Shown here: one piece after another, positions 24,903 to 37,955 of the stretch
How positions within the stretch are numbered: the first letter of the stretch is position 1
Layout: each line of letters begins with the position of its first letter
Source: Mactromeris polynyma
Taxonomy: Eukaryota > Mollusca > Bivalvia > Venerida > Mactridae
NCBI GenBank assembly: GCA_032209605.1
Contig: JASFXZ010000038.1
Coordinates: 1,984,001 to 2,048,000, forward strand
DNA: 64,000 bases
Direction of reading: 5' to 3'
Made by a program: the position numbers and the translations under genes
The notes under the pieces: generated by a model
Told to the model about the DNA's origin: nothing
The model's input: the letters and a program-made list of their open reading frames with translations, nothing else
Databases searched by the model: none

Positions 24903-25560
24903 AATGGGGTGTGGGACAGTACCACTTGTCTATGTAGCCAAGCTGGCAACTCGTTGTATATAAGTTTCTGTTTTGTAACTATAGTCAAACCTGTGTTAAA
25001 GACCACCTGCGAACAAAGACCACTATTGCAAAACCTGTCTGAAAAGACCATCAATTTTATCTCCCATCAGACCATTTTAAATGATATTTAATATGTTAAT
25101 AGAGACCACCTGTAAACAAAGACCACATTTTGCTGTTCCCATGGGTGGTCTTTACAGACAGGTTTGACTGTAAACAGTTTTATAATATCAAAGTTTGTGT
25201 AACTAGGTAAGAAGGTTTGCATGGAATATGGAATAAAACAAAAACATAAGACATAAATGTGAAAAAGAATAAAAAATTATTGAAGAAAGAATAAACATTT
25301 TTTCCAAGAGATCTTCAATCCGACTTGTTCTAGAAATGCTAGATTTTCAATCCAAAATAAAGAGAAATGGTCAGTAATAATGGTAGAACCTTAAGACTGT
25401 AAAACAAGTGAAATGTTTGTCACGATTGTAAATAAATGAAATACAAAGATATTAGACCCTTTATGTAACGTTTGTGAATATTTAATTATGAAATGACATA
25501 TTAAATTCTATCCTCGCTAAATTAGAGTAAAATCAGTATGGCCAGGCATAAAGTTATGAT
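24903..25560. repeat. Dispersed repeat, inverted copy at 53697-54150
   Basis: Landmarks such as the TAGCCAAGCTGGCAACT region (24933), CTTCAATCCGACTTGT (25314) and ATTAGACCCTTTATGTAACG (25451) occur in reverse-complement order at about 54110, 53935 and 53790. A MITE (24984-25170) is nested in this copy and absent from the other. Confidence 0.65.
24984..25170. mobile_element. MITE with GTCAAACCTGT inverted ends
   Basis: The left end is GTCAAACCTGTGTTAAAGAC. The right end is GTCTTTACAGACAGGTTTGAC followed by TG-TA. Several internal AAAGACCAC repeats are present. No coding capacity is seen. Confidence 0.75.
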
Positions 25561-27642
25561 AACACTAGCTTGCCATAGGTTATGAGTTATCTTGTTGCAG
25601 TGGGGTATTTTCCAAATAATTTTCAAAGCACAACTTTGATGAAAATGTAACAGGTTTTTTTAGAGATGAACAGCAGACAAGGTTTTCAAGTTTCAGACAC
25701 CTGTGACCTTGACTTTTAACATTATGACCCCAAATTACAATATGAACTACTAGACTTCATACTGATACTTCCCAGCAAGTTGATGAAAATCTATCACTGG
25801 ATTTTGGAGATAAAGGGAGAACAAGGCAGACTGGACAGACAAACATACAACATGTGGAGACATAATAAATACAAGATGATGAACACATATGTACAAGCAA
25901 TAACAAAGTTTATATAATTATACATTGTAGTTAAATATTAGTACTAAACTGTTTACTTCATATGCAGCTTAATTGCAAAAACATCATCTTTTATATAGTT
26001 TATACATGAATCCAGGTCAAATCATCCAAGCTTTGTTTTAAAGGAAACTACTTTGAGCTTAGTCAGTAACAAAAAGTATGTTACACCAGTTGTATCAAAA
26101 GTTGAAAGTAGACTGCAGACACAGCATAGGGCTATTCAAGGAACATTTTTACCCGGTTTGGTTTAAACTGCTCTAGCAGCTTTAGATATAATATCCAAAA
26201 TATGTCAGCGAATCAGATGTTGGATGTAATTTTGGTACAGTACAATCATGTGCCATGTTCATAGCAAATCAGCCAAAGGGTAAATAGATTTTTTTAGAAA
26301 AAATGTCTGGCAATCAGAAGCCCAAGTGGCTATTTTGGAATTCGAGTGGGGCTGAGTGGGGCTGTGTGACACAATATTTGAGGACAATCATGCAATGAAC
26401 AAATCTCGAATGAGTTAAATAATTAAAAAATATCAAAGTGAAACAAACAGCAATAAAACACCTGAAGACTGAGGCAAGACATGAATATTGCAAAAGCACA
26501 TTAATGTAAGAACTGTTACAAGTATCAAAGACAAGCTAAGTCAACTATCAAAACACAGTACAATATATTCAAATAAGAGGCCCAAGCAAAAATTAAATCA
26601 AAATAAGGGAGGGCTTGGTTTTTTAAAACTTTCGAGTGCTGACTGGGTTTTTTTACATGTGTTTTTTTTAAATACTTAACTTTTGCCATACAGTAAAAAG
26701 GTATGTATGTATAGTATTACTGTGTTTATGAGGTCGCCCGTCGCCGCGCACATTTTATAATGCACATTATGGTAATTTGGTCGACCCGGTATGTCTGCCG
26801 CACACCTTAAATAGACTTTTTTGATGCCAGTAGAGGAGTATAGGTCAAACAGACAATTTTTGAAGCCAAATACGGTCACTGCATAGTGCCAATGAGACCC
26901 ATCGTACAGTTACCATTTTCCTGGCATCTAACCAGTACTTTCCTGGAATCTACCCAGTACTTTCCTGGTTACATGCCAAGGCGTATGCACAAATATTATA
27001 AATATTGTCCCTAAAGTAAATTTCATTGCACTAACAAGCTGATTTTGTACATTTAAGAATAAAGGGCCAGAAAATACTGCACTCCACAGGATGCAATATA
27101 TTAACCCCATTACCTACAGAAATAAAGTTACTGCTAATGGTAAATTTCAATTTTTAAAAGCCACCAATGAAGAAAATAATAAAGTGGTTAGAGGTTGTTG
27201 AGGGGAGTTTTTTTCTCTCTCTGAAACAGTCGTAAATCAAGAATAAAATCCACATTTTTTGTTTCTAGGGTTCCCTCTGTCATTCGCCAATAACATCAAA
27301 TGTGAAAAAGACAATAATTTGGCAACAGGTTTTCAATTTTGGCAACAAAAATATTCCAAAAGAAATTATACTTGTAAGCAATTGAATATTTTTTCATGCT
27401 TTTTATCAAATTGGTGTGTACTTTGAATATGCCACAGGGAATCATGTCTTCAAATTAAAAAAAATTAGCACCTTCAATACCGGGATAAGAATAAATACCG
27501 AATGATATCAGAAATGGAAGTATCTAGTTTTTCGCATAACTTTGATTGCAGTGTCAGTTGTTCCGAATAGATAAGGGATCACTGTCCTTGTAAGTGCAAG
27601 TGACACTTATTTAAGGTTTACACAAGGCAACAATATGAAGCT

Positions 27643-29648
27643 CTAATGTTCATCTTGCATATCTGGGAACATCTGCTTCACCATTCCTACAGGTACCACA
27701 ACTACTTTGTCATCTATTGTTAAGGAGAACTCATCTTCTTCCTGACAAACACTATCCACCTCATCAATTACGTCTTCTACTGGAAATTCTGTTTTCTGTT
27801 AAAATACAATAGTAAGGGTATTAATGAAACATATTTAAGAAATATCATAAAAATGTTTGCTATATTTAGGTGTTGAACCTTTCGCCTAGTGTTAAAGCTC
27901 TTTTTGATGGAGTGTGAGGATAAGTGACCCAATCGTGTTATGATAAAAAAAATGTAATACTTTGATCTTGCTGCTGCATATAATCTTTGACGGTTTGTTG
28001 TTCTTTAATTGTGTATTTCTTTACTTTTCTGCTTTAACAATGGATTTAGTTACATGTTTATTATAACCATGTCATATTAATGTCTCCATGTAAAATTTAA
28101 TGGTATTAAAAAGTATTAGCCAATAACAATATATTTCAAAAGTATCAGTTGACAGCTGCTAAAATTATTAAACTAAAACTATCTGAATGGACAAAAAAAA
28201 ACTTTATGCCTTTTTGATGATATAACTACTGTACTAAAGTACATTCAGAATTTTTTTGCAATATCTTATTTTAGCTTAAGGTAACAGGCGACAGGATTGC
28301 AATAATTTGAACTTGCTATTTAAATTTGTATAGCAGAATATCAATGTATCATTTCCTATAATTGCAATAATTAACCTCACAATTTGTCTGTTGTTCAAGA
28401 CACAACACAAATCAGATTTCCCACCCTTCCCAAAAAAAATTCAAGGACTCTTCAAAGGGTATTTTCACAAAATTCAAGGACCAAAACAGCATTTGTAGTG
28501 CTATTTTATTCATTCAACATGTCTTTCAAATTAACTTTTTCCATGAACATTTAAGTATTAAACTTCAAATTATGAACTTATATACAAGGAAATGTTACAC
28601 TCACTTCAATGCGAGTTTTCCAAGGCTTTCAAAGTCACTATTTTTTATCTGTTTAAAGTGAGTTTATTATACAGTAGGAGAACCATGTGACATACCGTGA
28701 CTAAGGTCTGGGATGTTGTTGAAAGGGAAACTTCATTTCTGTAGGTATTTGTAACACTGTCTGTTATGACAAGTCTCCAGGTTGAAAGGTTTCATTCACA
28801 CATTTGCACCATAAGGCCACCTAACATTTGTTTGTTGCATCTTCAAAATATATGTTCTTTATTTTGACATTCTCAGTACCTCACATACATCTTCTTCGGA
28901 ACTTCCTGCAATAAAAGGTAAATCAATAAAATACTGCATCAGACTTTCCAATGGATAATAATGCATTTTGCCTTTCATCTCAAATAATGTTTTAGAACAG
29001 CCATTCATTTGCTGATCGTGTATCTGAAGACATCAATTTGAAGATGTCATCAGACAATTATCTTAATTGAGATTCTTCATCTATCATTGGCAGTGTTTTC
29101 CGTGGACTTTTAAAATTGAAAGTCATTGCAATTTCATATCCGAGGCCAGGGTCATTTCCAAGTATTGGAGGTCATACAGGAATATGCTAAATCGAGTCGA
29201 CGCTTATGTACTTAGACACATTCAGTTTGCATGTAATAATGAAATTGAAAGTTGAAACTGAAAGTACATTTTCGGAAAATCGCTGTAAGGTTAGAACATG
29301 TGATCAGTGTATTTAATACAACCTGCGAGTTTAAACGTTTACATGTTAATTATCACGCATGTTTGAACGATACATGACTTATGAAAGAGGGAAAATACTG
29401 CAAAATATTAAACAGAGCACAGAGACGAATGCTGGCTGCATCATAACAATAACAAATAAAATGTAGGTCAACCACGCGATGGGTCAACCACAATGTTGAA
29501 ACGATAAAATTCAATAATTATACAGTTGAAAATATTAGTTAATGACATCAATCATAATATACAACAAAATCACATACCTTAATTTAGCTTTTGTAGCCTA
29601 CAAAATCAATAATGACGTTACAACGCACAATCGTTCGCTTCCCGACAT
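27643..29648 (-). CDS. Candidate small 4-exon gene inside the 7.6-kb insertion
   Basis: Minus-strand segments 29648-29622 (start MSGSERLCV), 28905-28880, 28774-28696 and 27795-27643 join without a frame break into 94 codons plus a stop. Exons 2 to 4 are phase-compatible at both junctions, with acceptors TTATTGCAG, CCTGGAG and TTTTAACAG. The last exon encodes an acidic tail containing EDVIDEVDSVCQEEDEF and ends QMFPDMQDEH. Exon 1 is the least certain because its donor is GTAACG. I recognise no family. It could be a real small gene, a captured gene fragment carried by the transposon, or chance. No polyadenylation signal was identified. Confidence 0.4.
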
Positions 29649-29691
29649 ATATTCCCGCCGGTCTGCGCAGGCGCACAATAGGCTCTGTGGT

Positions 29692-29914
29692 GGGACTGAA
29701 ACCCGTTATCCGGGATCCGTGATCCTGGATTCTCCGGGATCGATTTTTAAAAATTGTTCGAGTGGAACATATGTTAACTGAAGGGTGTGAACGAATGTTC
29801 CTCTATCCGTTATTGACCGTTGATACCTACGATATAGTCCAAAATATCGATCCCGGATTTTCCCACCAAAGTCCCGGATTTTTTTAAAGTCCCGGATTTT
29901 AGTCCCACCCTAGG
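29692..29914. mobile_element. MITE with GGTGGGACT ends and a 9-10 bp direct repeat
   Basis: The left end is GGTGGGACTGAAACCCG, and the right end is CCGGATTTTAGTCCCACC. TAGGCTCTGT occurs directly outside both ends. The interior repeats CCCGGAT/ATCCGGG palindromes. A target duplication of this length fits Mutator-like elements, by inference. Confidence 0.68.
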
Positions 29915-31105
29915 CTCTGTTCGATTTTTCACCCAATTTTGTTCTTAACCGAGTCCATTGCAAAACGACGCTAACAGAACTCAATATGCACGGCGTTGAC
30001 ACGCCGTGCAATAAATAAATAACTGTACAGTGTACTCATCACAGTAACACGAATCTGCGCATGGTGTGACGTCATGAATTCAGTGACGAAGTTTTGACAG
30101 CTATTAACTGGCATAATTCTAAAACTTTATTCCACGTGCGTCGTATTAAAACAGGCTGATAGTAATAAACGTTTTTTCCATAAGGCAGTGATTTTACGGG
30201 GTCTTTAAAATGGATTACATACTAATTAAAGTGAGTGTTTACACATTGATCCCAGAGTTAAATTATGGAATGTGTTTTTTTCTGACAGTTTTATTCTCTC
30301 AGTGAGTATAAAGAAGTTTGTCGGCACGACGATCTTTCAAGTAAAAATAAAAGCGGGCGAGACGGCACACGAATTGCATCTCGCATATTTCTCCTGGGAC
30401 ATCGTAATGTAAAAACTCGGTGACATCAAGCAACGTAAGTCGCTTAGCAACGACGTAACATGAACTTGGTTCTTGTAGAAATTATTAGCGTTTATGCTGT
30501 GTAATCCATTTACATTCGAGACTCGCGCTCAAACGGACATATATATATATATATTCTTTATTTATATATTCTTTATTTATATATGCAACGATTTTTACAT
30601 GACGTTTTATAACTGTGTCGCCGAGTAATTACCTGGTCGCATTTATCACGCCTAATTGTTTATTCAATTGTTTAAATTGACGAATGCAGTTGTGAATAAG
30701 GTGTGAAATGTACAATGGGATTAAGTGCTTGTGGTCGTTTAATGGATTATTTAACTATATTTTTTACCTGTCGGGACTGGTTTAATGCGGTCGCTGGTTG
30801 CGTTATATAAAAGTCGTTTAATAGATACAATTTATATAGTAAAAACGCTCGGGCGGGAATTTAAGTGGTCGTTTAATATAAAAGTCGCTTATTACAGGTG
30901 GTCGCTCGAGCAATGTCTACTGTATATAAAAAAATCATGATTTATCAAACACGTTCAAAATAATTTTGTGTGTTGCCTACACCTTGTAGAGGACTTTATC
31001 GACATTTATTACCCTTAATTTTGAGACTGCTTAATTAACTAATTTCGTGACAAAACGCATTGTTTACATAATTACCTCAAATTTTACTTTCAGCTCGAAT
31101 TTAAA

Positions 31106-33431
31106 ATGGCTCGTTTAGTACTCGCACTTTTCATGGTTGTCGCTGTTGCTTTCGTTGTGGCACAATAAGCAGCCCCGGCCGCGGAAGCAGCCCTGGCCGC
31201 GGAAGCAGCCGCCCTAGCTGTCGAGGAAGCCGCTCCTGTAACTACCGTAGAGGACGCCCCTGCTGAAGATGACGATGACGACGATAGTTGCGAAGAAGCA
31301 AAGTAAGAGCTGGCTAATTCCTGATATTTCTTAAGTCCAAATTGTGTTATTATTCTTAATGTTAAAACAATATGATATCAATTTACACAATTTTGAACAT
31401 TTTAATTTATTTAATAATCCGTACTGTCATTCTCATTGTCATGTGATATCTGTATAAAAATATCCCCACATTTGCCACGTATCAGCTACATGCTATTAAT
31501 CAATAAAGATACATATTTTCGTAAAATTTCATGTTGTGAGTTTTAGACCAGTAATACTCACGTAAACTATTTTTTGTTATCTAGAGAGTATTTTATGTGT
31601 ACTTGGCGACAAATTAATCAAATCCGCCGCAATGTTCGCTTGACACTCTGTCGCATGGCTAAATAAAGTCATGATTTTCATGATTGCAGTACAGCATCAC
31701 CGGAGTGGCTCCCCTTCTCTAGGGCAACACATCCTCCTCAAAACATTATTCATTTTCCATTCGTTAGAATAACAATCAAATGAAGCCCTTTCGCAACAAC
31801 AGCCGCACTGTCCTTGACTGTATATGACTCGTTTTGTGTTTTTCAGGGACTGCCCATGTGGAAGTATCTGTAACGATGGCACATGCACAGAGGGTATGTA
31901 ACTTTTGCATATTATTTGAAGTTAGACACTTTTTCATTTAAAATGTTTGATAAGATAATGTTCAAGGATTAACACAATTTGGAAAATACATAAATTAATG
32001 TGATTAGCGCTTTAAAACATTTACGTAAGAAACGAAAGCGAAATTCTAGACGTGATAGCGAAACCAGTGTATCTCCATTTAAATAAAGAAGCAGATAGAC
32101 GTGTTTCGCATTTAGCCTTGAAGTGAAAGTATTGACCAAGTTATCAAAGGTGACTCAGTTCATGAATTTGTTTTCTTGACATTAAAACTTCAATCGGCTG
32201 ATATGAATAGTAATTCATCAATCAATTCAAGGAAATAAATAGTTTCGTTTTTTAGGTTGACGCCGCAGTATTTCGGTTATGTATGGCGGTCTGTTGACCT
32301 CACCAGCGTTACTGAGTTACAAATCAGTACTAAATTGTCATTCTACAAGTAATTATCACCTTATTCACATGAATAACAGACGTATGACAAATGTTTTGAA
32401 TGTAATATCTCCAGTTACGTTGTCACGGAGAGAACAAACGCCTCGCCCAAGGTTCGAATCTCCGATCTTCAGACTGACACTCGAGTTTGCTATCGACTAA
32501 GCTAATCGGACGGAGTATAATATTGACTAAAATAATTTTTGCTTCAATATCATTCATGAGCCATATGGTCCAAGGTCCAGGGTATTCTGGATATAAACTT
32601 CTATATCTGTTCACAGGTTGCATGTTGTTTGACACATTCATGGCCGCTGGTAGCAAAGCTGAACTTTACGGCAGAAAATGTAAATGCGGAACCACCCCTG
32701 ACGAGCGTGGAATGCCTCTTCAAGTAAGTATTTGTATCCATATTAAAATGAATATGATCGGTTACTGTTTTACTATGGTTTACTTGTTTAAAATTCGATG
32801 TTTTCATAGGACACGGATGCCCCCACTACGGGCTTTTAAGTCGAAAGGGACCGGTATTTTATTATCCTATGAAAATGCGCCCAATATGAATTAAATACAT
32901 CTATCATTTTAAGAGTAATACATCGGAAACCAATGTTCACACGGACGGACGACGCAATAAGAGACAGGGTTACACTTAATGTCCCTTGGCCGTTCATCCA
33001 ATGACGGGGGCATAAATTGTAAAGTTGTAAATTTACAATCAGCCTCAATATCAAGTAAATACTTTGAAATACACGTCTCCAACTCCAAACAAAATATGTA
33101 TTCCGATTCAGCAAATTAGATATTGCAAGCGGAAATTGTATCAATTAACTCAATTAATGACGAGCTCGAAATTAAGAGCCTCTCATTAGTACGACCGTAT
33201 TATCAATTTATTATGGACCAGATTTTGTTTTTCCTCATATTTAAAATCGATTACTATACCATTACACAACTAAGATTGAATTTCTAAAAAACACTGATGG
33301 TCTTATTATAGAGATTTCACTGTATACTTAGTCTTTTGATTTTCTATTTTCAGTGTGCTGAGAATGTTGAATTCACCGGAGTTCCCCCTGGGGTCGCCGA
33401 ATGGGAAAACAACCCAACTTGTGACGTATAA
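31106..33431 (+). pseudogene. B3: B-type gene with early stop codon and disrupted 5' end
   Basis: The exons correspond to 31106-31302, 31847-31893, 32617-32723 and 33354-33431, all with normal lengths, splice sites and cysteines. Codon 21 (31166-31168) is TAA where B2 and B5 have GAA, so translation stops right after the signal peptide. The 5' UTR exon (about 23052-23098) has lost its GT donor, and the 5' UTR intron is split by a 7.6-kb insertion. Polyadenylation signal AATAAA is at 33531-33536. Intron 2 contains the same SINE as B2. Exon 3 reads Ala-Glu-Leu-Tyr, as in B4. The frame is otherwise open, which suggests recent inactivation. A shorter N-terminally altered product from another promoter is conceivable but unsupported. 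Confidence 0.85.
31993..32504 (-). mobile_element. tRNA-derived SINE in B3 intron 2
   Basis: This is the inverted counterpart of 16857-17363, inserted at the same intron position. The tRNA-like head is at the high-coordinate end (TATCGACTAAGCTAA at 32491-32505). It is missing from B1, B4 and B5. Confidence 0.72.
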
Positions 33432-34320
33432 ACACGTTTCCATAGCAACAATTACCTAATATGGCAACCAGACCCGGACCCTTTCAACATGAGCTAGAAA
33501 TTAAGTAGTATTCATGTAATCGATAGACAAAATAAACATTGAAAAAAAAAGTCTGTATTATTTTCATTTGAACACGTGAGATGGAGCAGTCAATGGGGTG
33601 CCCAATTAAGATTCCTAGGTCCCTATGGTACGAAATGAGCACGCGAATATGAGTAAGGAGTGTAGAATAAGACTAACTGAAGGGAATTGTTGATCGGAAA
33701 AGAATTGGAAGGGGAATAAAACAAAACTCAGTAGCAATGGAATAACCATCAGTAATTATATCATTGTAAATGGGTGGTATGTTTCACTGCAATATTGGCT
33801 TGCTATAGGAGAGGTACTGGCCAATATAGGTTTGTCGTGCCAACAACCACTTAAAGCACGCCATAGCCGTTTATTAAGTATGTAATATTGCTCTGAAACA
33901 CACGTTTACTCGTATATAATTGCAAAAGTTTAGGGATATCAACTTAATTTTGGATAATTACAATAATAGATCGCATCTGTCTTCCCTTAAAAATGATTTA
34001 ACCGTTTCGAATATAATATGGACAGTTGATTGATCAGGATAATGAAGAAACATATGGAACTCAGAAAATAGATGTTCTTCTGTATTACATGTTGCAAACA
34101 TTACTAGGGAGGACTAATGGAGACATTTCTATTAAATGGTTCATAGTTCAGACGTTATTTTCACACTTTAAAGTTCTAAATTCAAACTTCTTATTTCGCA
34201 TGCTCTGACTTCTGGAACGGTGGTGACATTTCATAGCGTACATATTACACTTTGTATATCATACTACATGAATTTTCAGTGCATACTCTCATACTTCGGA
34301 TTACATAGTTGGTACTCATA
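33432..34320. repeat. B-gene 3' flank shared by B3, B4 and B5
   Basis: The sequence after the B3 polyadenylation site recurs inverted 3' of B4 (about 39770-40722) and directly 3' of B5 (49424-50278). It contains no convincing gene. It shows that the duplicated unit extends about 0.9 kb past the last exon. Confidence 0.7.
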
Positions 34321-34324
34321 GTTC

Positions 34325-35815
34325 AAGGTTCAACACTAGACAGGTCACATTTCATGGTTCACATTTCACTCTTCGAACTCCATAGTTCACATTTCAATCT
34401 CCGCACTTCATAGTTCACATTTCAATCTCCGCACTTCAGAGTTCACATTTCAATCTCCGCACTTCCTAGTTCACATTTCAATCTCCGGCACTTTGCACTT
34501 CATAGTTCGCATTTAAATCTCCGCACTTCATAGTTCACATTTCAATCTCCGCACTTCATTGTTCACAATTTAATCTCCTTACTTAATAGTTCACATTTCA
34601 ATCTCCGCATTTCATAGTTCATATTTAAATCTCCGCACTTAATAGTTCGCATTTCAATTTTCGCACTTCATAGTTCACATTTAAATCTCCGCACTTCATA
34701 GTTCACAGTTCAATTTTCGCACTTCGCACAACATAGTTCACATTTCAATCTCCGCACTTCACACTTCATATTTCACATTTCAATCTCCGCACTTCGCACT
34801 TCATAGTTCATATTTTAAATCTCCGCACTTCATAGTTCACATTTCAATATCAGCACTTCATAGTTCACATTTCAATCTCCGCACTTCATTATTCACAATT
34901 TAATCTCCTTACTTTATAGTTCACATTTCAATCTCCGCATTTCATAGTTCATATTTAAATCTCCGCACTTAATAGTTCGCATTTCAATATCCGCACTTCA
35001 TAGTTCACATTTCAATCTCCACACTTAATAGTTCATATTTAAATCTCAGCACTTAATAGTTCACATTTCAATCTCCGCACTTCATAGTTCACATTTCAAT
35101 CTCCGCACTTCCTAGTTCACATTTCAATCTCCGCACTTCCTAGTTCACATTTCAATCTCCTGCACTTCGCACTTCATAGTTCGCATTTAAATCTCCGCAC
35201 TTCATAGTTCACATTTCAATTTTCGCACTTCGCACAACATAGTTCACATTTCAATCTCCGCATTTCACACTTCATATTTCACATTTCAATCTCCGCACTT
35301 CGCACTTCATAGTTCATATTTTAAATCTCCGCACTTCATAGTTCACATTTCAATATCAGCACTTCATAGTTCACATTTCAATCTCCGCACTTCATAGTTC
35401 ACATTTCAATCTCCTTACTTAATAGTTCACATTTCAATCTCCTCACTTCATAGTTCATATTTAAATCTCCGCACTTAATAGTTCATATTTAAATCTCCGC
35501 ACTTATTAGTTGACATGTCAATCTCCGCACTTCATAGTTCACATTTCAATCTCCACACTTAATAGTTCATATTTAAATCTCCACACTTCATAGTTCATAT
35601 TTCAATCTCCGCACTTAATAGTTCACATTTCAATCCCCGCACTTCATAGTTCACATTCAATCTCTGCACTTCATTGTTCACATTTCAATCCCCGCACTTC
35701 ATAGTTCACATTTCAATCTCCACACTTAATGGTTCATATTTCAATCTCCACACTTAATAGTTCACATTTCAATGTTCGTACTTCATAGTTCACATTTCAA
35801 TTTTCGCACATCATT
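34325..35815 (+). repeat. 28-bp minisatellite 3' of B3
   Basis: About 50 tandem units contain CATAGTTCACATTTCAATC followed by TCCGCACTT, with many single-base variants and occasional 10-bp additions (CACTTCGCA). Higher-order blocks are repeated: the segment from about 34737 resembles that from about 35230. Related arrays lie 3' of B4 (inverted) and B5. Confidence 0.92.
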
Positions 35816-37890
35816 TCTTTTTTGCGCTGCACATTTTATTGTTTAACATTTAATATATTCTTCATCGTAGTTCACACTTCATAATTAAAACCTCACAGAG
35901 AAATAACGTACACACAAGAATACATTGACGTACATGTGAACAGGACCTCTGAATTATAGAAGCGTTATTAAAGTTACTGAAATTTAGAAAATTGACTCTC
36001 GACATTTTTCCGTTGACAATTTCTGTCAAATCGCAATTGAACACTACCTCGAAATTAATTCCTCATAATTAGACCGTGTTTCCAAGCACCGGTTTTTAAT
36101 TTTCTTCCGTATTTTAATACGATACTCGGACCACCTCACGACCAAGATCGACTTTCCCCAGAACCAAGGATGCTCTTATTATTGAGGTATCACTGTATAT
36201 ATTCGGCGTTTAAAGCGACATTATATATTTTATGTAATTAATGTAAATCATTTTGGTTACACATTTGCTTAAAGACGATCGCTACAGTTTCATCATTTTT
36301 TGTAAGCATTCAGAATTTTATGAAAGTTTGTCTGTTGATTGCATATAACATAATCTACAAAAATATGAAATAAATATATGGGGTCACGAGGCTTGGAAAA
36401 TATTTACGGGCCCCTTTCTTCTGTATACCCCCTACTTTGGCAAATGTGACCGTATGTTATAAAGAAAATCTCAAAATTTTCAGATTTAATTTTAAGTTTT
36501 ACATCATTTGTTTGGCAACATTTCACTCTTCATATGACAAGAAGAATTGAGGGTAAAAAATTCAGCCGTCATATAAATATGCCATTAATAAAAAGTTTTT
36601 TTGTTCAAGCATTCAGATTTTTTTTTAATTTTTCATTAATAAAGTTTAAACTTTACTCTATTAAAATCAGATTTAAAATTCATAGGTCACCAGACTTATT
36701 TTCGCGTAAAATATTTTATTTTATTTTGGTTGGGTGGGGTATTGTCCCAGAAAAAGACCAAACATAGAAAGCGCACTTTTACTTTGGAAAAAATACGTTT
36801 ATTCATAACAGTCATTGGCTATTTAAGTTGTTTACAAAACACACACAAAAAACAACAACACATATATGTATATTTAAACGAAATTTTATTAAATATATCT
36901 AATTTCATGTAGCAAAGCTACAGTTAAAATATTTGAGGCTGAAAGTATATAAATTACGGAATATATTTTCACCAATCCAATTTAATTGTTTATATCGATG
37001 ACTCAGGCCACCAGCTCATACATCATCAATGAATTTATTTTATACAAACAAATACAACAAGTCACATGACAGTACACATATAAATACAAACATGCTTCAT
37101 AAATGTGCTATCACTGCCAAATTACATATAAAATGCGTAAGAATTTTATTATTAAATCTATCTTTCATGGAACACTGTACTTATACATGTAATCACTTGT
37201 TATCAAAATAATTATTTTGTCTTCTTATACCATTTGTTGTCAATGTTCAATGTTCTCATATCTTCATTTTGAAATACTGTTGTACATTGTATTAACATTC
37301 TAATGTCAACTTCTCTTGCATATGTTTGTATTTTTATAACGAAACCTGTCATTTTTCACGAAACACATTTATATTGCTCTGTTATGTATATAACTATAGG
37401 TAAACTGAGATAGATTCTGTTCCCTTAATATATTGTTTTTATCTTACAATGTCCAAATATTTAATTTCCCGCCACAGATGGCATCACAGATGGTATCGTA
37501 TTTCTTTATACATATAATTGCCTGGGATATGAAGATGTTTTTTGTTTTCTTCAGACATTTTGTTTTGCTAACGATGGTCGAACATTTCATTTCATTGCGT
37601 TTAGAATACAAGTAAAACTATTATTAATCACTTGTTAAGGTATATAGCCCTTAAAACAATTATATATTAAATCAGTAACCCCACCTTCTCCGTTTAAACT
37701 AGCCCCATCCAACCGTCCTACCCTAGTTTTAGAGTATTGGCCTCTCCGCATATTTACAAACTAAATATACAAAACTAGAACGAAGCTTCAATCATATTCT
37801 ATTTTATTTAATTTGAGAAGTGTTGCCTGCTGTATGATATATATAACATTGTATTGATATTGCTGTTTTCACATTTTGCCACTATGTTGT
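35816..37890. other. Centre of the inverted array, anonymous AT-rich DNA
   Basis: The part at 36020-36260 recurs at 51800-52020, and part of it flanks the LINE at 54160-54280 and 56429-56500. The rest (36260-37890) has only short AT-driven ORFs and no recognisable gene. It may include decayed 3' sequence of the LINE whose tail lies at 37905. Confidence 0.5.
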
Positions 37891-37899
37891 GTATTGATA

Positions 37900-37955
37900 T
37901 GTGTCAATCTCACGGGCCTCCGGCCTACAGATATATTGAAAATAAAACGTACAAC
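37900..37955 (+). mobile_element. LINE-type 3' end signature
   Basis: TCACGGGCCTCCGGCCTAC followed shortly by GAAAATAAAA matches in layout the ends at 53645-53690 and 56378-56405 (the latter is the 3' end of the intact LINE). It is probably the 3' terminus of a decayed element of the same group. Confidence 0.5.

Larger units (their letters stand above)
23301..30922. mobile_element. 7.6-kb TIR-bounded insertion in the B3 5' UTR intron
   Basis: The left end is CAGAAGACATTG with GAGACCACC shortly after. The right end, inverted, is CAGTAGACATTG with GCGACCACC. TA flanks both ends (23299-23300 and 30923-30924). In the empty site of B5 the flanks join as AGTAAATTATATAAAAAA, so the insertion added one TA. 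Subterminal GTGGTCGCTTAATA / GTGGTCGTTTAATA motifs occur on both sides. TA duplication and CAG ends fit Tc1/mariner-pogo type elements. No transposase was found. The interior holds other repeats, so it may be one non-autonomous or gene-capturing element enlarged by nested insertions. Confidence 0.7.

Noticed and set aside
34325..35815. CRISPR-like array of regularly spaced repeats
   Set aside because: The units are directly contiguous with no unique spacers, in a eukaryotic genome; this is a minisatellite.
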